Shown in pieces: positions 17,186 through 26,070 of a stretch of 64,000 nucleotides of DNA. The notes under the pieces are model-generated. The model had not been told where the DNA came from, did no database searches, and saw only the letters and a list, made by a program, of their open reading frames with translations. The number at the start of each line of letters is the position of its first letter. Positions within the stretch are counted from its first letter, which is position 1. This DNA comes from Bryobacteraceae bacterium (GTDB taxonomy: Bacteria > Acidobacteriota > Terriglobia > Bryobacterales > Bryobacteraceae): positions 930,001 through 994,000 of the forward strand of contig JAWKHH010000003.1 in NCBI GenBank assembly GCA_041394945.1, given 5' to 3'. Position numbers and translations under genes: made by a program.

Positions 17186-18252
17186 CCGGCCGGCGGCGCC
17201 GGCAGAACCAGAATGCCCCACGGACGATCCGCCGCCTTCACGCGCGCCCGGACCGTCCGCGTCGCGACGTCGATCACCGAGACGTCGCCCGCCGGTCCGT
17301 TAGCCGTGTACAACGTCTTCTCGTCCGGCGACAGGCCGATTCCCCACGGACGCTCCCCCGCTTCCCAACTCGCCACCGGCTTGTTCGCCGCCGTGTCGAT
17401 CTCGAACACCTTGTGGAACCGCCCCGTGCTCACGAAAAGCCGCCCGCCGTCCTTGGTCAGCGCTAGCCCCATCGGCTTCACATCCTTGTCGCCCAGATCG
17501 ATCAACGTGACGAGCGCGTGCTTGCGCGCGTCCACCACCGCCACCGCGGCGTTGTTCTCGAGCGATACGAACCCGCGCGAGCCGTCGGGCAGAAACACCA
17601 CCGCCCGCGGACGCCTGCCCACCCGGAACGTCTTCACGCCCTTGTTCGCCGCCGTGTCGATCGCCGTGATCGTCCCCTCTTCTTCCGACGTCACGTAGAC
17701 GAACTTCCCGTCCGGCGTCAGCGTCACCCCTTCCGGCTCGCCGCCCACCGCCACCGACGCTGCCACCGAATCGCTCGACAGATCGACCACGCTCACCTTT
17801 GCGTCGTCTTCGTTCGAAACGTAAAGATACCGGCCGTCCCGCGACAGATCGAACGATTCCGGATCCTGCCCGGCGCGGATGATCTTCACCACTTCGAGCT
17901 TCGCCGCATCCACCACGCCGACCCCATCGGCGCCCCGGTCCGGCGGCGGCAGCGTGCTCTCGTCCACCCCCGGCGGCGCGAACGGCGATCCGCTCAGCGC
18001 CACGTAGATCAGCTTCCCGTCCGGCGACGCCCGGATCCCGCGCGGACGCTTCCCGAGCGGCAGCGTCTTGATCGCCTCGAGCGAAGCCGAATCGATCACC
18101 GTGAGATCGCCGGACGCCTCGTTGGTCACATAGATGCGATGATCGCCGCGCGGCTTCGGGGCTTCGGCTTTCTTCTCTTCGTTGCGCGGCGTGGAGCATG
18201 CGGCGAACAAGCCCGCGCCGAGCACGCCCAGGAACTGCTTCCGATCGGTCAT
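17182..18252 (-). CDS. YVTN-repeat beta-propeller lipoprotein
   Basis: Predicted lipoprotein (356 aa). The signal peptide has a lipobox, GAGLFAAC, with Cys at residue 19, then a Lys/Glu/Pro-rich linker. The rest is a seven-bladed propeller of repeats such as IYVTNEASGDLTVID, YLYVSNEDDAKVSVVD, FVYVTSEEEGTITAID and TLYTANGPAGDVSVID. This family accompanies PQQ alcohol dehydrogenases and cytochromes in many bacteria, but its job is not defined; ligand binding or electron-transfer scaffolding is possible. It follows the PQQ dehydrogenase by 10 nt and ends the four-gene redox operon. Confidence 0.88.
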   Translation of the reverse strand: MTDRKQFLGVLGAGLFAACSTPRNEEKKAEAPKPRGDHRIYVTNEASGDLTVIDSASLEAIKTLPLGKRPRGIRASPDGKLIYVALSGSPFAPPGVDESTLPPPDRGADGVGVVDAAKLEVVKIIRAGQDPESFDLSRDGRYLYVSNEDDAKVSVVDLSSDSVAASVAVGGEPEGVTLTPDGKFVYVTSEEEGTITAIDTAANKGVKTFRVGRRPRAVVFLPDGSRGFVSLENNAAVAVVDARKHALVTLIDLGDKDVKPMGLALTKDGGRLFVSTGRFHKVFEIDTAANKPVASWEAGERPWGIGLSPDEKTLYTANGPAGDVSVIDVATRTVRARVKAADRPWGILVLPAPPAG

Positions 18253-18262
18253 CCTGCGCCTC

Positions 18263-19831
18263 CTATTTCGAATTCATCACAAAGCCGTAGAGCGTGTCGC
18301 CGGCGGCCACCACCACCCACTGCCGGCCGTCCATCTCGTAGGTAATCGGACCGTTGGTGACGTTGTTGCCGAGATTGGCGTGCCACAGCGGGTCGCCCGA
18401 TGCGGCGTCGAAGGCGACGAAGTTGCCAGCCGGGTCGCCGCCGAAGACGAGCCTTCCGGCCGTGGTCAGCAAACCGCCGCGGGTGCCGCCGCTCTCGAAC
18501 TTGCGGCTCCATTTGATCTTGCCGGTCTTGTAGTCGATCGCCTGGAGAAGCGCGTGCTGATACCCGCCGCGATCGTTTCCACCCCAGCCCTCCGGCTTCT
18601 CGCTGTCGTCGTAGATGTAATAGATGCTGTAGGCGTGGGACGCGTTCACATAGAACAGGCCGGTATCGGGATTGAACGCCGGCGGATACCAGTTGGTGCC
18701 GCCGCCCTGGTTCGGCGACACGAGGGCGCCGTCCACCTGCGGCTCCTTGGCCGGATTCGATCGCGGATGGCCCTCCGCGTCGACGTCCTTGGCCCAGTTC
18801 GGCTTCACGAATTCGCTGGTCACGACGTTCTTCCCGGTCGCCCGGTCCAGCACGAAGAAGTAGCCGTTGCGGCTCGCCTGCGCCACCAGCTTCCGCTTCC
18901 GGCCGTTGATCTCTCCGTCGATCAGCACCGGCGTTTCCACCCCGTCCCAATCGTGCGTGTCGTGCGGCGACACCGAATAGCCCCAGGCGAACCTGCCGGT
19001 ATCCGGGTTCACCGCGACGATCGACTCGGCGTACAGGTTGTCGCCCGGCCGGCCTTTCGCCGCGATCACCGGCTGCGGGTTGCCCGTCCCGAAAAAGATG
19101 AGGTTCAGTTCCGGATCGTAGGTCGGCGTGATCCAGGTCATGCCGCCGCCGTGCTGCGCCATCTCGAGGCTCGGCCAGGACGATAGGCCCGGGTCGCCTT
19201 GCTTCATCGGCACGGTGTAGGTGCGCCACTGCAGCGCGCCGGTTTCCGGATCGTGGGACTCGATATAGCCGGGCCGGTCGAGATCGTCGCCGCTGACGCC
19301 TGTAATCACATGATTCCCGATGATCAGCGGCGCCATCGTGGCGAAGTAGAACTGGTCCAGGTCGCAAATCGACTGCCGCCACCGCTCCTTGCCGTCCTTG
19401 ATGTTGAGCGACACCAGGTGGCAGTCCGGCGTCTCGAAATAGAGAAAGTTGCCCGAGATGCCGACCCCCCGGTTGCCGATATGAATCCCGCCCTTCGACT
19501 CCCATGCGAAGTGCCAGATCTGGCGGCCCGTGCGGGCGTCGACAGCCCAGACATGATCCGGCACGGCGAAGTAGAGCACGCCGTTCAACTGCACCGGGGT
19601 GGCGGAAACGCGCGTGCCGAAACCGCCGCCGCCGGTTTGCGTGCGGTGCACCCAGCCGAGGCTCAGTTGATGGACGTTCCCGGTATTGATCCCCGTGAGC
19701 GGCGAATACCGCCGGCCGGAGTAATCGCCGTTGTAGGTGGGCCACGACGTCGTCGGAGGCTTCGCCAGATCGGCTTGCGCCGAGAGGATCGAGGCGGCGG
19801 CCGGAACCAGGAACAACAGGAGGCGGTTCAT
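18263..19831 (-). CDS. PQQ-dependent dehydrogenase, secreted quinoprotein
   Basis: Periplasmic quinoprotein (522 aa), an eight-bladed propeller that would oxidise an alcohol or sugar and pass electrons to the cytochromes encoded upstream. There is a signal peptide (ending SILSAQA), then SWPTYNGDYSGRRYSPL, GGGMTWITPTYDPELNLIFF, TGNPQP, PHDTHDWDGVETPVL (catalytic-loop Asp), GGGTNWYPPAFNPDTGLFYV and repeated W-motif blades (GALQWRTY, GKIKWSRK, GDPLWHAN). I do not see the vicinal Cys-Cys pair of methanol dehydrogenases, nor a C-terminal heme domain, so it needs the separate cytochromes. The ATG overlaps the upstream cytochrome stop by 4 nt with GGAGAG ahead of it. Confidence 0.9.
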   Translation of the reverse strand: MNRLLLFLVPAAASILSAQADLAKPPTTSWPTYNGDYSGRRYSPLTGINTGNVHQLSLGWVHRTQTGGGGFGTRVSATPVQLNGVLYFAVPDHVWAVDARTGRQIWHFAWESKGGIHIGNRGVGISGNFLYFETPDCHLVSLNIKDGKERWRQSICDLDQFYFATMAPLIIGNHVITGVSGDDLDRPGYIESHDPETGALQWRTYTVPMKQGDPGLSSWPSLEMAQHGGGMTWITPTYDPELNLIFFGTGNPQPVIAAKGRPGDNLYAESIVAVNPDTGRFAWGYSVSPHDTHDWDGVETPVLIDGEINGRKRKLVAQASRNGYFFVLDRATGKNVVTSEFVKPNWAKDVDAEGHPRSNPAKEPQVDGALVSPNQGGGTNWYPPAFNPDTGLFYVNASHAYSIYYIYDDSEKPEGWGGNDRGGYQHALLQAIDYKTGKIKWSRKFESGGTRGGLLTTAGRLVFGGDPAGNFVAFDAASGDPLWHANLGNNVTNGPITYEMDGRQWVVVAAGDTLYGFVMNSK

Positions 19832-20676
19832 CGCACGCTCTCCAGGTAGGCGACCACGTCGTGCATCTGCTTGTCGGTGTACTTGGGCAGCATGTCGATA
19901 TGGAACTGATACGGGTCTTTCTTTTCCACCTTCATCTGCGCGGTGCGGGCGAAGGAATGATACTCACCGGCCTCGTCGCGTAGGGACACGTTGAAGTCAT
20001 CCATGTGGACCAGGGTTCCGGAAACGCTCTTTCCGCCGGTCGACACAGTCACCGTCACCGGCTTCGGCGGAGAGCCGCCGCCGAAACGCCGCCGGCCGAA
20101 TCCGCCCGAGTTCGGGAAAATCGTCCGCTGCTGCAGCGTCACCGGGTTGTACTTGCGGCCGATGCGCGCCAGGTCGCCGGTCACCGAATGGCACGTCGTG
20201 CACTTGCCCTCGCCGTTGAAGAAGGCCTTGCCGGCCTGGACGTCGCCGGTGAGGATGTCGCCGACATCCTGATTGCTGCGCAGCGAACCGATGACCTTGG
20301 AATGGAGGAAATGGGCCAGGTCCCCGATCTGCTCCTTGCTGAGTTTCGCCGCCGGCGTGGTCTGCGTGGGGTGGCTGTTCCTGACGAACTCGCCGATCTT
20401 GTCGCCGTAGCGGTCCTTGAGCACCACCAGGGAACGAATGAGGTCGGCGCCGCGTTCGCCGCCGGTGGCGTTGGTGCCGTGGCAGGTGATGCACTCCGCG
20501 GCGTAGACCTTGCGGCCGCGGTCGGCCCCGTCCGGATCGACGCGGTGCTGGTCGCTCGGACCGGTGGAAAAGCCCCGCTGCGGTTTCGCCGCCGGAGCCG
20601 CCGGCCGTGGCGCCTGTCCGTTCAAACCCGCGCATAGAAAGGCCGCGGGCAAACATACTCGAATGAATCTCGACAT
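19828..20676 (-). CDS. Diheme c-type cytochrome
   Basis: Secreted cytochrome c (282 aa from the ATG at 20676; the preceding TTG adds ten Arg-rich residues). Signal peptide residues 1-20. Heme 1 at C62-I-T-C-H66 and heme 2 at C159-T-T-C-H163. The region between (KLSKEQIGDLAHFLHSKV) is helical, as in cytochrome domains. A C-terminal segment (about 205-282) rich in beta strands, with PKPVTVTVSTGGKSVSG, is followed by a cytochrome-like ending (YTDKQMHDVVAYLESV). It is the likely electron acceptor for the PQQ dehydrogenase translated right after it (4-nt overlap). Confidence 0.9.
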   Translation of the reverse strand: MSRFIRVCLPAAFLCAGLNGQAPRPAAPAAKPQRGFSTGPSDQHRVDPDGADRGRKVYAAECITCHGTNATGGERGADLIRSLVVLKDRYGDKIGEFVRNSHPTQTTPAAKLSKEQIGDLAHFLHSKVIGSLRSNQDVGDILTGDVQAGKAFFNGEGKCTTCHSVTGDLARIGRKYNPVTLQQRTIFPNSGGFGRRRFGGGSPPKPVTVTVSTGGKSVSGTLVHMDDFNVSLRDEAGEYHSFARTAQMKVEKKDPYQFHIDMLPKYTDKQMHDVVAYLESVR

Positions 20677-20702
20677 GGGATTTCCCTCTCGGCGCCGGCT
20701 TC

Positions 20703-21164
20703 TCAAAACGTGATCGCCCGGCGCATCGCTTCCAGTTGCTTCGTATCTAACCCGGGGACCTTGGCCAGCGCCTCGAAATCCTCGAATCGGCCGCTGGCGC
20801 GCCGGTGCTTCACGATCGCCTCCGCCTGGTCGCGCGGGAGCCGCACGATTTCGACGATCTCGCTCGCCGTGGCGTTGTTGATGTTGACGCGTCCGTAGTC
20901 GGCGACCAGATAGTCGAGCGCCAGCAGGAAGTCCTCATCGGAGCCCTTGGCGCCTTTGGCGATCATCTTTTCGAACGTGTCTTCCCACTGGGCCCGGGTG
21001 CGCCGGCTGGCAAGCACGACTTCCTGCTTGTGGCAGGTGACGCAAAGACGTTGAAAGGCTTCCTTGGATCCGGCGGGGGCGCCCGAGGCGGGCCCTTCTT
21101 CGGCGGCGAACAGAACCGTGGCGGCGAACGCGGCCAACGCAAGTGCGGCTTTCACAGCAATCAT
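20703..21164 (-). CDS. Small heme-c protein fused to a ComEA-type helix-hairpin-helix domain
   Basis: Exported protein of 153 aa that opens the redox operon. Signal peptide residues 1-21; one CVTCH heme site at 41-45 in a compact helical segment; then a helix-hairpin-helix pair (about 93-151: VNINNATASEIVEIVRLP, GRFEDFEALAKVPGLD) as in ComEA. HhH pairs usually bind DNA, but in periplasmic cytochrome fusions the role is unknown. Met at 21164 is chosen: frames continuing upstream run antisense through the tRNA gene. The 26-nt gap to the diheme cytochrome supports co-transcription. Confidence 0.82.
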   Translation of the reverse strand: MIAVKAALALAAFAATVLFAAEEGPASGAPAGSKEAFQRLCVTCHKQEVVLASRRTRAQWEDTFEKMIAKGAKGSDEDFLLALDYLVADYGRVNINNATASEIVEIVRLPRDQAEAIVKHRRASGRFEDFEALAKVPGLDTKQLEAMRRAITF

Positions 21165-21181
21165 AATATCGCGGCCACTGC

Positions 21182-21187
21182 TAAAAT
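21182..21187 (+). promoter_or_regulatory. -10 box of the tRNA-Arg promoter
   Basis: TAAAAT ends 25 nt before the tRNA 5' end, a good distance for a short leader. The sequence about 17 nt upstream (AATCAT) is a poor -35. The same interval carries the minus-strand start region of the heme-HhH gene. Confidence 0.45.
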
Positions 21188-21212
21188 AGGGCCAGTTCCT
21201 TGAGGAACACGA

Positions 21213-21289
21213 GGGGACGTAGCTCAGTTGGATAGAGCGGCCGCCTCCTAAGCGGCAGGCCGGCAGTTCGAATCTGCCCGTCCCTACCA
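21213..21289 (+). tRNA. tRNA-Arg (anticodon CCT)
   Basis: Full cloverleaf by eye: acceptor GGGGACG (21213-21219) pairs with CGTCCCT (21279-21285); D stem GCTC/GAGC; anticodon stem GCCGC/GCGGC around loop CTCCTAA with anticodon CCT at 21247-21249; T stem GGCAG/CTGCC with loop TTCGAAT; discriminator A21286 and encoded CCA (21287-21289). It reads AGG codons. The first pair of the acceptor is G-U. The hydrolase gene begins 10 nt downstream with no terminator between. No integrase or attachment-site duplication is evident. Confidence 0.97.
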
Positions 21290-21298
21290 TTCACCGCG

Positions 21299-22249
21299 AT
21301 GCGCGCCCTACTGGCACTTGCGATCGTCCTGCCCCTCGGCGCTCAGCCGCCGTCCGCGCTTCTCCGGAAACTCGAACTCGCCATGGGCGAAATGCCCGCG
21401 CTGTCCAAGGCGCCGCTCGACGTTCGAGTCGACGAGGAGACACGAGGCGATGGGTGGGTGATGCGCAAGATCAGCTACGCGCCCGAACCCGGCGACCGGG
21501 TTCCGGCCTACCTGTTTCTTCCCGCCGGTGACCGCCGCAAGCACCCGGCCATGCTGTGCCTCCACCAGACCACGCGGATCGGAAAGGCCGAACCGGCCGG
21601 ACTCGGCGGCAAGCCGAACCTCCACTACGCCCGCGAACTGGCCGCCCGTGGCTTCGTGACCCTCGCGCCGGATTACCCCAACTTCGGCGACTACGTCTTT
21701 GATCCCTACGCGCACGGATACGCCTCGGCGACCATGAAGGGCATCGTCAATCATCGCCGCGCCGTGGACCTGCTCGCATCGCTGCCGGAAGTGGACGCCA
21801 CGCGCATCGGCGTGATCGGCCATTCCCTTGGCGGCCACAACTCGCTGTTCGTTGCCGCGTTCGAGCCGAGGATCCGCGCCGTGGTCACCAGTTGCGGGTT
21901 CAACTCGTTCCACAAATACTACGGCGGAAATCTGAAGGGTTGGAGTCACAAAGGCTACATGCCGCGAATCCTCGAACAGTATCACGCCAATCCGGCCGAA
22001 ATGCCCTTCGACTTTCCGGACGTGCTGGCCGCCATCGCGCCGCGGGCGGTCTTCATCAACGCCCCGAAAGGGGATACCAACTTCGAAGTATCCGGCGTCG
22101 AGGACTGCGTCCGCGCCGTCCGCCCGATCTACGACACAAAATTTCGCAAGCCAGGGAATCTGGTGGCCGTTCACCCCGACGCCGGGCACGATTTCCCGCC
22201 CGACATCCGCGAACAGGCCTACGAGTTCCTCGCGAAGCACTTGCGCTAG
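21299..22249 (+). CDS. Secreted alpha/beta hydrolase (dienelactone hydrolase/xylan esterase-like)
   Basis: Exported serine hydrolase of 316 aa. Signal peptide MRALLALAIVLPLGAQ. The fold is marked by VPAYLFLPAG, HPAMLCLHQTT (oxyanion strand), FVTLAPDYPNFGDY, the nucleophile elbow IGVIGHSLGGHNS with Ser in GHSLGG, the acid strand region RAVFINAPKGDTNFE and the final His in HPDAGHDFPPDIR. The full triad can be drawn. Such proteins deacylate sugars or small esters; the substrate is unknown. It starts 10 nt after the tRNA, so it may be read from the tRNA promoter. Confidence 0.87.
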   Translation: MRALLALAIVLPLGAQPPSALLRKLELAMGEMPALSKAPLDVRVDEETRGDGWVMRKISYAPEPGDRVPAYLFLPAGDRRKHPAMLCLHQTTRIGKAEPAGLGGKPNLHYARELAARGFVTLAPDYPNFGDYVFDPYAHGYASATMKGIVNHRRAVDLLASLPEVDATRIGVIGHSLGGHNSLFVAAFEPRIRAVVTSCGFNSFHKYYGGNLKGWSHKGYMPRILEQYHANPAEMPFDFPDVLAAIAPRAVFINAPKGDTNFEVSGVEDCVRAVRPIYDTKFRKPGNLVAVHPDAGHDFPPDIREQAYEFLAKHLR

Positions 22250-22326
22250 CCGCGGCAGCGCTACTCTTACGAATTCCTTACCGCTCGCTGACGACTCCGG
22301 CCCCGCTCCCCGGCTAGCCTGGAACC

Positions 22327-23292
22327 ATGACGTGCGCTGCTCCAGCGGGTTCCTCCCTCGACGCCCAACGGGAGACGCTACGCAATCGCATCCAGCAGGG
22401 ACTCTCCGGGGCATTCGATCTGTTCGGCATCCTCCTCGGCGACCGCGCCGGGCTCTACAAAACCCTCGCCACCCGCCCGCCGATGACGCCCGCCCAACTC
22501 GCCGCCGCCACCGCCACGGACCCGGCCCGCGTCCGCGCCTGGCTCGACCAGCAAACCGAAGCCCGCTTCGTCGTCGCCGAACCCGGAGGCCGCTACACCA
22601 TTGATGCCGCGGCCGCCGAAATCCTCGCCGACCCCGACAGTCTGCGCTTCCTCGCACCGCTCCCCCAGCGATTCTTCGGAGCCGCCCTGATGGCGCTTGC
22701 CGAAGGCGCCGGCGTTCCCAATCCCTCCGAAGGCCACGCCCGCATGGGACGTGCCGCGTTCCTCGGCCGCTTGAGCCAGGAGTGGATCCCCGCCATGCCC
22801 GGCCTGCGCGAACGCCTCTCCGCGCCCGGCGCACGCGCCGTGGACTTCGGCTGCGGCGCCGGGTGGGCCGCCATCGGCCTTGCCCTCGGTTTCCCGGGCC
22901 TCTCCGTCGACGGCTTCGACCTCCATGCCGGCGCCGTCGAAACCGCCTGGGCCAACGCGCGCGGCTACGGTCTCACCGATCGCGTGCACTTCCACCATCG
23001 CGACGCCGGCGATCCGGCCCTCACCGGGCGCTACGATCTCGCACTGGCGATCGAGTGCGCCGCCGAATCGGCGAATCCGGCTGCCGTGCTGCGATCGATG
23101 CGCCGCGTTCTCCGCGGTGGAGGCATGGCGTTGATCGCCGAGCCGGCGGCCGGATGGGAGCGGGCCGGGTGGCGGATGCTCGGCGCCGGCGGCGAAGTGG
23201 ATCTACCGGCGGCGGCTCGGGAAGCAGGATTCCGCGAGGTCCGCGAACTCAGCGGTTGGATGGACGGCTTCGACGTTCTCCTGCTCGCCTGA
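22327..23292 (+). CDS. SAM-dependent methyltransferase with N-terminal winged-helix domain
   Basis: Class I methyltransferase of 321 aa. Residues about 15-95 form a winged-helix module with MTPAQLAAATATDPARVRAW, as in O-methyltransferase-like proteins of the Rv2258c type. The catalytic domain (about 165-321) has motif I VDFGCGAGWAAIGLA, an acidic end of strand 2 (VDGFDLH) and a motif IV region (YDLALAIECAAE), then GGGMALIAEP. The target is not predictable. Its 3' end lies 3 nt from the end of the convergent kinase gene. Confidence 0.85.
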   Translation: MTCAAPAGSSLDAQRETLRNRIQQGLSGAFDLFGILLGDRAGLYKTLATRPPMTPAQLAAATATDPARVRAWLDQQTEARFVVAEPGGRYTIDAAAAEILADPDSLRFLAPLPQRFFGAALMALAEGAGVPNPSEGHARMGRAAFLGRLSQEWIPAMPGLRERLSAPGARAVDFGCGAGWAAIGLALGFPGLSVDGFDLHAGAVETAWANARGYGLTDRVHFHHRDAGDPALTGRYDLALAIECAAESANPAAVLRSMRRVLRGGGMALIAEPAAGWERAGWRMLGAGGEVDLPAAAREAGFREVRELSGWMDGFDVLLLA

Positions 23293-23295
23293 TCT

Positions 23296-25866
23296 TCAGT
23301 GGAGGCCCTTCATCAGATACAGCGTCGCCACGTCGCGCTGATAGGAAGCGGCGTACCATTTGCCGTCCGGCGTCACCGCGAAGCCGGAAAGAAACGCCGC
23401 CCCCGCATCCGGAGCCTTCAACCGGTGAACCGTTTCGCGGCGGCCGGAAACCAGGTCCACGCGAAGCAACTCGACCGACGTACCGCCGCCCGCGCGCACA
23501 ATGAGGGCGCGGCCGTCCGGTGTCCACCGCATCGGCGTCTCCCCTGGCTCGAGCCCCGCCACCGCCCGCGCCGGACCGCCCTCCACCGCGCGAATCGAAT
23601 ACTTCCCGTCGCGCAGCACAAGCAGGCTCCGGCCATCGGGCGTGATCCGCATCGCGCGCTCGCCGGCCTCGCCGACCGGCACGGGCGCCCCGCCGGACAC
23701 ATCCCGCATCCACGAACGGATCGGCGTTCCCGGCATGTCGCCGCTATAGAGAATCCGCTTGCCGTCGGGAAACCACTCGACGGCCTGGTGGTGGATTCCC
23801 TCGGCGTCGAACAACGTCGGTTCGCCCGCGCCGGTCGGCAGCAGCAGCAACCGGCTGGACTTCCCCTCCCAACGGATGCAAGCAACCTGCTTGCCGTCTG
23901 GCGAAAGCGCCGGCCGGTTGCCGAACCCGAGCCGCACAGCCGGCGAGCGGTCCGTCTTGCGCAGATAGATCGCGGAGTTGCGGCCTTCGCCGTAGGACAG
24001 TTCGACGAACAGCGCCGTGCCGGCGTCCGCCGAAAGATCGTAGATGAAGGAGGCGTCCTGCCAGCCCATCTCGCCGGACGCTCCGCCGGCAGGGCCGGGG
24101 ATGTTCGTAAGGATTCCGACGCGCGAGTTGACGACGGAGACGAGCGCGTCGCCCCCGGCGTTCACGTCGTGCAGGAGCGGCCATCCGGAAACCTGGCCGA
24201 TCAGGCGCTCCTGGCCGCTGAGCGTCACTGCCCAAATCGCCGGCTCCTCGCCCAGCCGCATCGCCGAGAACCAAACCTCGTCTCCGGCCGGCGACCATGC
24301 CATCCCGCCCACCGCGCGCCATCCCGTGGATAACGTTCGCACGCCCTCCGGCGTTCCGCCCTCGGCGAGGAGCACCGAAAAGTCGCCCACTTCGGCGCTG
24401 TAATCGGTCAGCGCGAGCTTCGACCCGTCGGGCGACGGTTGGACGTACGGCGCGCCGAGCGTCTGCTGGCGCTCCAGAATCACGCTGCCCACCGGGTACT
24501 CGACGCGGAACTTACCCTCGTAACGGCGGGCGACTGCCAACGCCTCTCCGTCCGGTCCCCACGCCGCCGCCACCACGTTTTCGAGCACCTCGCGCGGCAC
24601 GCCGCCCGAGTACGGTGCGCGGGCAAGCGTGGAAGGCGCGCCGGCAAGATCGGTGCCGAGCAGCAGCGCCATCTCTCCCTTCGACGATATCGAGTAGACC
24701 TTCGCCGGAGGAAGATCGAACTGGCGCGAGTCCCGGCTGCCCGGCTGCACCGAATAGAGCATGGGCGGGCCGCCATCCCAACCCGCCGAGTAGACCACGG
24801 CGGCGCCGGGCGCGAATCGCGCCGTGTAGACGGCGCCGCGCTGGAACGTGAGCCGCTGGTAGGTGAGTGTCGACTGCGGCGCGAGACGCCACGCGCCCAG
24901 GGCGCCAAGCAGCGCGCCCGCCGCCAGAACCGCCGGCAGAGCCCATTTCCACGCCTTGGAGACTCCGGTGGAAGCCCGCGCCGCCGCTGCCGCCCCCGAT
25001 TGGACATCCTCGAGGACCTCTTCCAGCGCCACACGGACGTCGGCCATGCTTTGCCATCGGCGGGCGGGATCCTTGCGCAGGCAGCGCGCCAGCAGACGCT
25101 CGAGTTCCGGAGGGAGATTCGGCATCCCCGCGGTCACCGGCGCCGGCTCCTTGAGCAGAACCGCGGAGAGCGACGAAACCTTCGTGCTGCCCGCGAATGC
25201 CTGCTTCCCGGTGAGAAGTTCGTAGAGGACGGAGCCGAAGCTGAAGACGTCGGAACGGGTATCGAGCTTCTTGCCTTCGGCCTGTTCGGGCGACATGTAC
25301 GCCACCGTGCCGAGGATGGTTCCTTCTTCGGTAAGGTCCGCGGTGATGCTTTCGGTGGCGCCGTGCGCGTCCACGCCGAGCACGGGATCGAACCGCGCGA
25401 GGCCAAAGTCGAGAATCTTGACGCTGCCGTCATCGGCGCAGATGACGTTGGCGGGCTTCAGGTCGCGATGGATCACGCCGGCCGAGTGCGCGGCGGCAAG
25501 CCCCGCGGCGATCTGGATGGCGATCTGAAGAGCCTCTTCGAGTTTCAGACCGCGTCCGGCGAGCTTCCGGTCGAGCGTCTGGCCCGCCACGTACTCCATG
25601 GCGATGAAGTGAACGTCTTCGCCGTCGAGCCGCGCCGAGTCGATGTCGTAGATGGTGACGATGTTGGGATGCCGGAGCGCGGAAGCAGTGCGCGCTTCCT
25701 GCATGAACCGTTTCTTACGGTCCGGATTCGCGACGGTGGCGGGCGGAAGGACCTTCAGCGCCACTGGCCGGTCGAGATGCGTGTCCGTGGCGAGATAGAC
25801 GGCGCTCATGCCGCCTTCGCCGAGCTTCGAGTCGATCCGGTAGTGCCGTAGGGTCTGACCGATCAT
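23296..25866 (-). CDS. Membrane Ser/Thr protein kinase with extracytoplasmic WD40/TolB-like propeller
   Basis: Hanks-type kinase (856 aa from the ATG at 25866; in-frame ATGs at 25893 and further up are less likely). The kinase domain spans about 9-285: LGEGGMSAVYLA P-loop, Lys38 in VALKVL, HRDLKPAN with Asp135, DFG at 153-155, GTVAYMSPEQ and SDVFSFGSVLYELLTG. One TM helix about 307-326. The C-terminal 530 residues show PD40-type repeats (ALSPDGKQVACIRW, EWFPDGKRILYSG, MRITPDGRSLLVL, MRWTPDGRALIV). This architecture is abundant in Acidobacteria. The propeller presumably senses an envelope ligand; the substrate is unknown. Confidence 0.92.
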   Translation of the reverse strand: MIGQTLRHYRIDSKLGEGGMSAVYLATDTHLDRPVALKVLPPATVANPDRKKRFMQEARTASALRHPNIVTIYDIDSARLDGEDVHFIAMEYVAGQTLDRKLAGRGLKLEEALQIAIQIAAGLAAAHSAGVIHRDLKPANVICADDGSVKILDFGLARFDPVLGVDAHGATESITADLTEEGTILGTVAYMSPEQAEGKKLDTRSDVFSFGSVLYELLTGKQAFAGSTKVSSLSAVLLKEPAPVTAGMPNLPPELERLLARCLRKDPARRWQSMADVRVALEEVLEDVQSGAAAAARASTGVSKAWKWALPAVLAAGALLGALGAWRLAPQSTLTYQRLTFQRGAVYTARFAPGAAVVYSAGWDGGPPMLYSVQPGSRDSRQFDLPPAKVYSISSKGEMALLLGTDLAGAPSTLARAPYSGGVPREVLENVVAAAWGPDGEALAVARRYEGKFRVEYPVGSVILERQQTLGAPYVQPSPDGSKLALTDYSAEVGDFSVLLAEGGTPEGVRTLSTGWRAVGGMAWSPAGDEVWFSAMRLGEEPAIWAVTLSGQERLIGQVSGWPLLHDVNAGGDALVSVVNSRVGILTNIPGPAGGASGEMGWQDASFIYDLSADAGTALFVELSYGEGRNSAIYLRKTDRSPAVRLGFGNRPALSPDGKQVACIRWEGKSSRLLLLPTGAGEPTLFDAEGIHHQAVEWFPDGKRILYSGDMPGTPIRSWMRDVSGGAPVPVGEAGERAMRITPDGRSLLVLRDGKYSIRAVEGGPARAVAGLEPGETPMRWTPDGRALIVRAGGGTSVELLRVDLVSGRRETVHRLKAPDAGAAFLSGFAVTPDGKWYAASYQRDVATLYLMKGLH

Positions 25867-26070
25867 CTTGGCGCCTGTCCTGCCTGCTTGCATTCGCGTG
25901 ACGGCACCGGGGGGACGCGGGCGTTTCCCCGCCGACACGCCTTTCCCGTTGTTTGGTTGATTGTACCGCTAAGCAGCGGCGGGAGATAACGAGAGAGTCC
26001 CTTTTGGGGGACTAGTACCGGCGTCCCGTACGAGCTTGAACCGGCGAGGTCGGGGCTTTGGCCGGCCCTC

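Noticed and set aside
21165..21290. N-terminal extension of the heme-HhH protein
   Set aside because: The extra residues are the reverse complement of tRNA-Arg, a well-known annotation artefact.
25996..26013. AGTCCC/GGGACT hairpin upstream of the kinase gene
   Set aside because: Short stem without a T-tract in either direction; not enough to call a terminator or operator.
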